The notes beneath the pieces are model-generated. The model did not search any database and was not told the origin of the DNA. It saw only the letters and a list, made by a program, of their open reading frames with translations. The position numbers and the translations under genes are program-made. 64,000 nt of DNA from JAAFHI01 sp039793685. GTDB lineage: Bacteria; Acidobacteriota; Blastocatellia; Chloracidobacteriales; Chloracidobacteriaceae. Location of the stretch: contig JBDRAL010000086.1 of NCBI GenBank assembly GCA_039793685.1, positions 124,001 to 188,000 on the forward strand, in the 5' to 3' direction. The stretch's first letter is position 1. Every line of letters starts with the position of its first letter. This document shows positions 57,709 to 64,000 of this stretch, piece by piece.

Positions 57709-59436
57709 TTACTGTCCTCCGCCGCCGGCCTCCTGAACAATCCGGAAACCAAGCAACTCATTCGAAAAATCGGGTTTTTGAAGAAATCGAAACGTTTTTT
57801 CCTCACCCGGGCGATCTTCGGGACGTCCCCGGAAAATCCGGGTATTGGCTTCCACCTCACCCCCCTGAGCGCCGGGATAGGCGGTAAAGGGGTCCCGGGT
57901 CCATTCGAGGAAACCGCTCAAAAGATCCTGAATTCCCCGCCGGTCATCAAGGCGGGCCAGATATTCCCATTCCTGTTCGCCGAGGAGTCGGTAACTGTTT
58001 CCGGTTTCCTTGCTCAACCACTGACAATAGGCGACCGCGTCCTGCCAGCTTACCCCGGTGACGGGCTTTTCAGCATCTTTCGGGGCCGGCTCCGCGCCGG
58101 GCCAGAGGGTTGGCGGCTTGTAACTGGCCTTTTTCACGAATTCGGCATACTGCCGATTCGAAATCAGGGTTTTGGAAACCTTGAAGGGAGAAATTTTCAC
58201 CGGATGCTCGGGACGTGAAAGCTTGTCGCCCCGGTCGCTCCCGATCTTGCAGGCCCCGCCCGGAAGCGAAACGAACACCGGCATGGCGGCGGCCGGAAGC
58301 TGGTTGGCGGAAGCGGCCGGCTTGGAAAGTCCGATGGCGGCGCTGATCTGGGGATAGAAAAACCACCCGCCGGCCCCGGCCCCAGCCAACGCGAGAACGG
58401 CGACCCACTTCAACATTCCGCCGCCCTTCGGCGTTTCAGTCTGATCCACCTGGATCATCTGGGTGAGGGCACGGTTGGAAATGGTGACCGGTTCAAAACC
58501 CGGAGTCGTCGGAAGCGCGGCCTGTCCCCGGCTCGGGGTCAGACGGTCGCGCAACAACGTCTCCGCCGCGACGCTCTGCTCAAGGGCGTCAAACTCACGG
58601 CGAAGTTCGAGGGCGGTCTGCTGGCGATCCTCGGGCAGCTTGGCAAGTCCCTTGCGAATGATCGAATCAAACTGCATCGGGATGTCCGGCCGGAACGAAT
58701 CGAGCGGCTTGGGATCGGCCAGGAGAATCGTCGGGAGGTTCTTGGTCAGTAACTCGTACACCATCAGACAGATGGCGAAAACGTCCGCCCGCACGTCAAC
58801 GGGATTCCCGAAAATCTGCTCGGGGGCCATGTATTTCGGCGTGCCGGGCGAACCAAGCCCGGGACCGTCGGTCGTCAGGGCTTCCGTTCCTTCAGTTCCA
58901 TCCGGCGCGAGCTTCGCAATGCCGAAATCGAGGACGCGGGCCATCACGTCACCGTCCGCCAGGAACTGAAGCATCACGTTTTCGGGCTTCAGGTCGCGGT
59001 GAACGATGCCCTGCGAGTGGGCGGCGTGGAGTCCGGCGCAGATCTGCTTGGCCACGTCGATGGCGAAATCCAACGAAACTTCGCCCTGGGCCATCGCATA
59101 TTTCCGAAGGGTGGTCCCTTCGATGAATTCCATGACGATATAGGGAAGCTGTTCTTCTCCGACCGCGCCGAAGTCGGTCACCATGACGATGTTCGGGTGG
59201 CTGATTCGGGCCAGAACTTCGGCTTCACGCTTGAAACGGGCCAGCCGGTTGGCGCGATCGGCATCGTCTTTGGCCTTGTCGAACAGCATGACCTTGAGGG
59301 CAAACGTCTTTTTGAGCTGGACGTGGGTGACGCGGAAAACCATCCCCATGCCGCCCTGCCCGAGAAGGTCGTCGATTCGGTACTTTCCGTCGATGACCGA
59401 GCCGATCTCAAGTTGATTGTCGATGTTCGAGTTCAT
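57709..59436 (-). CDS. Transmembrane Ser/Thr kinase with C-terminal formylglycine-enzyme-like domain (575 aa)
   Basis: Kinase core at about 18-285: GQGGMGMVF, K48, HRD 146-148, DFG 170-172, KYMAPEQ. A membrane helix (342-362) leads to an extracytoplasmic SUMF1/FGE-like domain (about 388-570; PVTGVSWQDAVAYCQWL, LLGEQEWEYLARL, FLEWTRD, LLGFRI). The catalytic Cys pair of true formylglycine enzymes is not seen (the usual RCxRSAxR region is replaced), so it probably binds a ligand rather than making formylglycine. Overlaps and upstream frames suggest a divergent promoter before 59437. Confidence 0.92.
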   Translation of the reverse strand: MNSNIDNQLEIGSVIDGKYRIDDLLGQGGMGMVFRVTHVQLKKTFALKVMLFDKAKDDADRANRLARFKREAEVLARISHPNIVMVTDFGAVGEEQLPYIVMEFIEGTTLRKYAMAQGEVSLDFAIDVAKQICAGLHAAHSQGIVHRDLKPENVMLQFLADGDVMARVLDFGIAKLAPDGTEGTEALTTDGPGLGSPGTPKYMAPEQIFGNPVDVRADVFAICLMVYELLTKNLPTILLADPKPLDSFRPDIPMQFDSIIRKGLAKLPEDRQQTALELRREFDALEQSVAAETLLRDRLTPSRGQAALPTTPGFEPVTISNRALTQMIQVDQTETPKGGGMLKWVAVLALAGAGAGGWFFYPQISAAIGLSKPAASANQLPAAAMPVFVSLPGGACKIGSDRGDKLSRPEHPVKISPFKVSKTLISNRQYAEFVKKASYKPPTLWPGAEPAPKDAEKPVTGVSWQDAVAYCQWLSKETGNSYRLLGEQEWEYLARLDDRRGIQDLLSGFLEWTRDPFTAYPGAQGGEVEANTRIFRGRPEDRPGEEKTFRFLQKPDFSNELLGFRIVQEAGGGGQ

Positions 59437-59572
59437 GACGCCGCGTGAGCAGTCCCTTCGGCGGGATTGGAAACCGGAAGAACCGGATGCCGGGCTGTTC
59501 CTTGTAGCAATGAGTTCCCCGAACTATATTTCAACGCCTGTTCAAAAAACAACCTTCCGGTCGAATTTCACC

Positions 59573-61126
59573 ATGCCTTCAAAACGCCCAAGCGCCCGAA
59601 TCGCAAAAACGGCTATCTTCACTGCCTGCGCCTGTTTCTGGGCAACCCTTCCAGTGATTTCCGTTCCCGGACAAGGCCAGAAACCGACTTCTTCCCTCTC
59701 CCTTGGCAGCGGATCGAAACCGAGACCGCGCCCGACTTCGGCCCTGAGTCTCGCCCCGACCCGCTCGACCCGGGCGACCTCGTCACTCAGCCTCGCCTCA
59801 ATGGAAACGAGTCAGCGGCGCGGGATTCAACAGGTTGGTGAAGCTTCCGCCATGTCCGAGCGAAGGGTGATCATCAAGAAGCCGATTCCCGGACCGGAAG
59901 TTGACGTCCAGCGGGCTGACAACCTGAGCGAACAGGGAAAATACGATCAGGCCATCCCCTTGTATCAAAAGGCTTTGGCCAGTCGTCCCAAGATGGCGAG
60001 CGCGCTGACCGGCTGGGGATTCGCTCTGCTTGAACAGGGGAGTTTCGACGAGGCGGAGAAGAAATTCGGCGAAGCCATCGCACTCGACCCGGAAGACCCG
60101 GATGCCCGGCTCAACCTCGGGGTGGCGCTCTACCGTGCGGGACGCATCGACGACGCGATCTCGGCCTATCAGACGGCCCTTCAGAAACGGAAACAGTTCC
60201 CCACCGCCAACTTCAATCTCGGAATGGCCCTTGCCCACCAGGGGAAATTCGACGAGGCCGAAAAAGCCTACCGGGAGGCACTGGCCCAGAAACCGAGTTT
60301 CCGGGAAGCCCACAACAACCTCGGCCTGATTTACGAGGAAACGAAATCTCCGGCGGCGGCGGCGGATGAATTCCGGGCCGCGCTCGGCACCGGGACTGCC
60401 ACCTACCCCTTGGGCCACTATAATTTAGGCCGGATTTACGAAAAGCAGGCTGAATATGAAAAGGCGATTACCGAGTTTCAGACGGCGGTTCGGCAAAAAC
60501 CGGATTTCGCCGAAGCGTACCTCAATCTCGGGAACATCAAGCTGATCCGAAGCCAGCGCAACGGTACGCCCGAGGCGGATGACGCCATCACCGCTTTCCG
60601 CAAGGCAATTGAACTCCGCAAGGGCTTCTATCCCCTCGCCCACGAAAATCTCGCCATCGCGCTTTCGCTCAAGGGCGACCGGAACGGCGCCCTCGCGGAA
60701 TACCGGATTGCCATCACGCAGTATGAAGGCGCTTCCGCCGACACCCTTGAAAACCTGTTCGCCACGCTCGAAGCGCAGGAAAATTTCCTCATCGGAAATG
60801 AACTCGCCCGCGGCGACAACCCGGGGAACCTCCGGTCGAAGAAAACCCGGAGCAAGCCCGGCATCGAGCGAATCGACGAACTCCTTTTGCGATATGAAAA
60901 CGATCTGAGCGACGAAATTAAGGATGAACCCAATGTGCGCTATTGCGCCGGGCGCGCTTACATTGCCATCGGAAACGCCGACGGCGCGGAAACCGAACTG
61001 GCCCGGGCAGTCGAGAAGTCGGGCGGAAAAGACACCGAAGCCGCCGAACTGCTCGCGGCGGTCCGCAAACTGAAAGCCTCGATGCCACCACCTGAAACCA
61101 AACCGGCCGAGCCGGCCAAGCCGTAA
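59573..61126 (+). CDS. Exported TPR-repeat protein (517 aa)
   Basis: ATG 59573 (MPSKRPSARIAKTAIFTACACFWATLP) gives a clear signal peptide; upstream in-frame starts would overlap the divergent kinase. A Ser/Leu/Pro/Arg-rich low-complexity region (about 40-80) is followed by six to eight TPR units (about 105-420), typical consensus turns (AHQGKFDEAEKAYREAL). It probably scaffolds protein complexes in the periplasm. A terminator follows at 61141. Confidence 0.88.
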   Translation: MPSKRPSARIAKTAIFTACACFWATLPVISVPGQGQKPTSSLSLGSGSKPRPRPTSALSLAPTRSTRATSSLSLASMETSQRRGIQQVGEASAMSERRVIIKKPIPGPEVDVQRADNLSEQGKYDQAIPLYQKALASRPKMASALTGWGFALLEQGSFDEAEKKFGEAIALDPEDPDARLNLGVALYRAGRIDDAISAYQTALQKRKQFPTANFNLGMALAHQGKFDEAEKAYREALAQKPSFREAHNNLGLIYEETKSPAAAADEFRAALGTGTATYPLGHYNLGRIYEKQAEYEKAITEFQTAVRQKPDFAEAYLNLGNIKLIRSQRNGTPEADDAITAFRKAIELRKGFYPLAHENLAIALSLKGDRNGALAEYRIAITQYEGASADTLENLFATLEAQENFLIGNELARGDNPGNLRSKKTRSKPGIERIDELLLRYENDLSDEIKDEPNVRYCAGRAYIAIGNADGAETELARAVEKSGGKDTEAAELLAAVRKLKASMPPPETKPAEPAKP

Positions 61127-61140
61127 ATTTCCGGCAACAC

Positions 61141-61176
61141 AACCCCGCGACCGACCACGGCGCGGGGTTTTCATTT
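61141..61176 (+). terminator. Rho-independent terminator after the TPR gene
   Basis: Stem AACCCCGCG / CGCGGGGTT with an 11-base loop, then TTCATTT. Confidence 0.82.
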
Positions 61177-61362
61177 CAGGGAAGAAAAACGGTCAGCGGT
61201 CTTTTTGGACCACTTACCCCAAGCTGGGGCCGTTTGCCGATTCGTACTGGACCGAATTCCGGAGCCGGTCCACCATCGCCTCGTCCGGGGTTTTCCACCG
61301 GAACAACCCACAGTGACTGTCCCTTCCGGTTCAACCGGCGGAAGTTCAAGACCGAGGATCTG

Positions 61363-62781
61363 ATGCGAATCGAATCCCTTCATTTCATCCGTGTTCTTCT
61401 CGCGCTCACGCTCGCGCTGGGTGTCGTTCATCCGGTTTCGGCGCGTCCCGTCGCCGGCCCGTCGCCGGGGCAAATCCGCGCCCGCGTTGACGAATACCTG
61501 AAGGCGGCGGTCGAGTTCGAACGGTTCAGCGGCTCAATTCTGATTGCGCGCGACGGGAAGGCCATCGTCAGCAAAAGTTACGGAATGGCAAATGTCGAAC
61601 TGGGCGTTCCGAACACGCCCCGCACCGTGTTTCGCCTCGCGTCTCTGACCAAGCAGTTCACCGCGACGGCGATCATGATGCTTCAGGAACGCGGAAAATT
61701 GAACGTCAACGACCCCATCGGCAAATATCTCGCGGACTGTCCGGAGGCGTGGAAAACCATTACCCTGCGCCAGCTTTTAACGATGACGTCGGGAATTCCA
61801 GGCGTCACGGCACTTGAACTCGGCCCGTTGCGGGGACTTCCCGTTCCGTGGGATCAGTGGCTTGAGGCGACCGCGAAAAAGCCGTTGGACTTCGCTCCCG
61901 GCGAGGACTTCAAATACGCCAATTCGGGCTACACGTTGCTCGGTTTCATCATCGAGAAGGTTTCGGGAAAAACCTACGGCGATTTTTTACAGGAAAACAT
62001 CTTCACGCCTCTCGGAATGAAGCAGACGGGATATGAAGACCCGCTCCGCATCATCAAAAACCGCGCCACTGGATACCGGCAAATGCCCGGCGACCCGATC
62101 ACGAACGTGCCTTACGCGGAGGTCATCCGGCTTTATGCCGCAGGCGGCGTCTACTCGACCACCGAAGACCTTCTTCTGTGGGATCAGGCGCTCTACACGA
62201 ACAAACTTCTGTCTCAAAAATCCCTCGACGAAATGTTTACGCCGTTCAAGGAGATGCTTCCCGGAAAGGGCTACGCTTACGGGTGGTGGACGAGTCAAAA
62301 GTATGGGCGTCGGGAAATCGCGCACGGCGGGAATCTGGCCGGATTCATCACCTACATCGCCCGCTTCCCGTCCGACCGTGTCGCGGTCATCGTGTTGAGC
62401 AACAACGGTCGCGGTTCGTCCGGAAAAATCTGCAACGTCCTGTCGGCGATTGCTTTCGGCGCGCCGTACGAAATCCCCAAAGAGCGCAAGGCCATCGCGG
62501 TTGAATCTTCAAAACTGGACCGGTACGTCGGTGAGTACCGGTTTCAACAACCGAAAACGACCCACACCGTTACAAAGGAAAACGGGAAACTCTTTCTGGA
62601 AGAGCCGGGGTTTGCCAAGGCCGAAATGTTCGCCGAATCGGAAACCGACTTCTTTCTGAAGACGTATGACGTGCAAATCAAATTCGAGAAAGACGCGAAC
62701 GGTTCGGTGACGGGGATGACCGTGCATCAGGGCGACAGCACCTTGTACGAAGTCATGAAGGGACAACGCATCCGGAAGTAA
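61363..62781 (+). CDS. Exported serine hydrolase, class C beta-lactamase/DD-peptidase family (472 aa)
   Basis: ATG 61363 (GAGG upstream) begins a signal peptide (RIESLHFIRVLLALTLALGVV). Motifs: SLTK (S94/K97), YAN (Y185) and HGG (H321), as in AmpC-like peptidases and esterases. A C-terminal beta domain (about 380-472) resembles DUF3471. More likely a peptidase or esterase than a resistance enzyme, judging by the extra domain and HGG rather than KTG. Confidence 0.88.
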   Translation: MRIESLHFIRVLLALTLALGVVHPVSARPVAGPSPGQIRARVDEYLKAAVEFERFSGSILIARDGKAIVSKSYGMANVELGVPNTPRTVFRLASLTKQFTATAIMMLQERGKLNVNDPIGKYLADCPEAWKTITLRQLLTMTSGIPGVTALELGPLRGLPVPWDQWLEATAKKPLDFAPGEDFKYANSGYTLLGFIIEKVSGKTYGDFLQENIFTPLGMKQTGYEDPLRIIKNRATGYRQMPGDPITNVPYAEVIRLYAAGGVYSTTEDLLLWDQALYTNKLLSQKSLDEMFTPFKEMLPGKGYAYGWWTSQKYGRREIAHGGNLAGFITYIARFPSDRVAVIVLSNNGRGSSGKICNVLSAIAFGAPYEIPKERKAIAVESSKLDRYVGEYRFQQPKTTHTVTKENGKLFLEEPGFAKAEMFAESETDFFLKTYDVQIKFEKDANGSVTGMTVHQGDSTLYEVMKGQRIRK

Positions 62782-62897
62782 GCTCTCGAAAGGCTTTCGT
62801 CAAAACCGTTCAGGGATTCAACCTACCGACTGCTTCATCCGCTGCGACATGGCTTGGACGGATGAACTTTCCGAAACCAATTCAAAGGAACACGGTC

Positions 62898-64000
62898 ATG
62901 GCACTTCCCTACAATCGCCGGGATGTCCTCAAATTCGGCGCGGCCTTCGCCGCCGGGCTTTCAATTTCACAACCGGCCCTTTCAAAGCCTGAAGCGAAAT
63001 CAACCGGCCCGGTGCGGCTGTTTGCGAATGAAAATCCCTACGGCCCGCCGGAATCGGCCCGGAAAGCGATGGCGGCGGAACTCGAACGCGGCAGCCGCTA
63101 TGTTTTACCCAACGATTTTTCAAAACTGACCCGGCTCATCGCCGACCGCGAGGGCCTCGCGCCCGAAAACGTCGTTCTCGGGACGGGTTCCGGCGAAGTG
63201 CTGACCATGGCGGGCGCGGCCTTCGGCATCGGCGGAGGCGAGATCGTCGCCGCCCAGCCGACCTTTGAAATGTTGCCGCGATACGCCGACCGGATGGGCG
63301 CAAAAGTCATCCGGGTTCCGCTCGACGCCCAATTTGCCCACGATCTCGACGCAATGAAGGCAAAATGCGGCGCGGCGACGAAGCTGGTTTACGTCTGCAA
63401 TCCGAACAACCCGACCGGCACGGTCCTCGCCGCCGACCGGCTGGCCGCCTTCTGCGAGGAAGTTTCAAAAACCGCCACGGTCTTCGTGGACGAGGCGTAC
63501 CTCGAATACGCCGAGCCGAAAACCACCGGCTCGATGGTCGGACTGGTGAAAAAGGGGAAAAACGTCATCATCGCCCGGACGTTTTCAAAACTGTACGGCA
63601 TGGCGGGAATGCGTATCGGGTATGGACTGACCACGCCGGACATCGCGGCGCGGCTCAATTCCTACCGGATGACCATTCCGAACCGCCCCGGCTTTTTCGG
63701 CGCCATCGCCGCCCTTCAGGATACGGCCTTCGTCGAGCGCAGCCGTTCGCTCAATACCGAAATTCGCGAAAAGGTCCGGGCGGAACTGATGAAAATGAAC
63801 ATTTCCTCGCCGGTTTCCCACGGAAATTTCATCTGGGCCAGGGTCGGGACGGAAGGACGCGGCCTTCCCGCCTCGCTCGCCGCCCACGATGTCTGGATTA
63901 CCGGCGGGACCGAACTGCTTCGTGACGATTACGCCCGAATCACCATCGGCACGCGGGAGGAGATGGACCGTTTCCTTGCCGCGATGAAAACCATCGCCAA
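62898..64000 (+). CDS. Tat-exported PLP-dependent aminotransferase, HisC-like (3' end outside window)
   Basis: ATG 62898 follows AAAGGAA. The N-terminus has a twin-arginine signal (NRRDVLKFGAAFAAG), then a class I/II aminotransferase: NENPYGPP, NPNNPTGT, the Asp-containing DEAYLEYA and the PLP lysine in TFSKLYGMAGMRIGYG. The overall pattern resembles histidinol-phosphate aminotransferase, but a Tat signal suggests a periplasmic role. The frame is open to the last base of the window (367 codons seen). Confidence 0.85.
   Translation, partial: MALPYNRRDVLKFGAAFAAGLSISQPALSKPEAKSTGPVRLFANENPYGPPESARKAMAAELERGSRYVLPNDFSKLTRLIADREGLAPENVVLGTGSGEVLTMAGAAFGIGGGEIVAAQPTFEMLPRYADRMGAKVIRVPLDAQFAHDLDAMKAKCGAATKLVYVCNPNNPTGTVLAADRLAAFCEEVSKTATVFVDEAYLEYAEPKTTGSMVGLVKKGKNVIIARTFSKLYGMAGMRIGYGLTTPDIAARLNSYRMTIPNRPGFFGAIAALQDTAFVERSRSLNTEIREKVRAELMKMNISSPVSHGNFIWARVGTEGRGLPASLAAHDVWITGGTELLRDDYARITIGTREEMDRFLAAMKTIA

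Noticed and set aside
61363..62781. Beta-lactamase conferring resistance
   Set aside because: The third motif is HGG and an extra C-terminal domain is present, as in general DD-peptidase or esterase family members.

Overview
The window looks like a piece of a Gram-negative bacterial chromosome of moderately high GC. It encodes OmpA-, TlpA- and MltG-type envelope proteins, many Sec signal peptides, a tRNA-Ala(GGC), gyrA, pyrC and an aspartate kinase. The most diagnostic genes are bchN and bchB (dark-operative protochlorophyllide reductase), with their cluster ligands conserved, so the organism probably makes (bacterio)chlorophyll. That pair, five Hanks-type kinase genes in 64 kb, exported WD40-caspase proteins and a C-terminal domain I associate with Acidobacteriota (in the gene at 24042) make a Chloracidobacterium-like phototroph my preferred guess. 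This is inference; other chlorophototrophic phyla are not excluded. I see no transposase, integrase, phage gene, CRISPR array or rRNA.

Layout. 1-2896: end of a SulP permease, then a sigma-54-type promoter before a tiny membrane protein and an OmpA-family protein. 3089-14188: two tandem exported WD40-caspase proteins separated by a 21-bp repeat array, an exported DUF4384 protein, and a kinase with an extracytoplasmic DUF4384 domain. 14251-18553: TlpA-like lipoprotein, small membrane protein, kinase-TPR protein and its kinase-less paralogue. 18671-24000: pyrC, a HEAT-cyclophilin protein, a papain-like protein and an ABC ATPase. 24042-28146: coiled-coil membrane protein, bchB and bchN (minus strand). 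28484-32736: mltG, tRNA-Ala, and a minus-strand run of small proteins with an alpha/beta hydrolase and a patatin. 32994-37994: gyrA, an Rpn-family fragment, an unknown protein and aspartate kinase. 38331-47921: M28 peptidase, pseudokinase-FHA, DUF1330, MidA-like methyltransferase, trypsin-FHA protease, amidase, polytopic membrane protein. 48009-64000: RsbW-like regulator, deacetylase, ABC/HlyD pair, TatT-like TPR protein, S9 peptidase, transglutaminase-like protein, two kinases, TPR protein, serine hydrolase and a Tat-exported aminotransferase (cut by the window end).

Two themes recur. The first is transmembrane phospho-signalling: kinases whose extracytoplasmic parts carry DUF4384, TPR or FGE-like domains, an FHA-tagged exported protease, a pseudokinase-FHA and an RsbW-like protein. 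The second is intergenic palindromes: at least seven short repeat families lie in gene gaps, often running from one stop codon to the next start codon. One is translated as the apparent signal peptide of a protein. These two themes, with the caspase/DUF4384/kinase block and the 21-bp repeat array, are what most deserve a second look.
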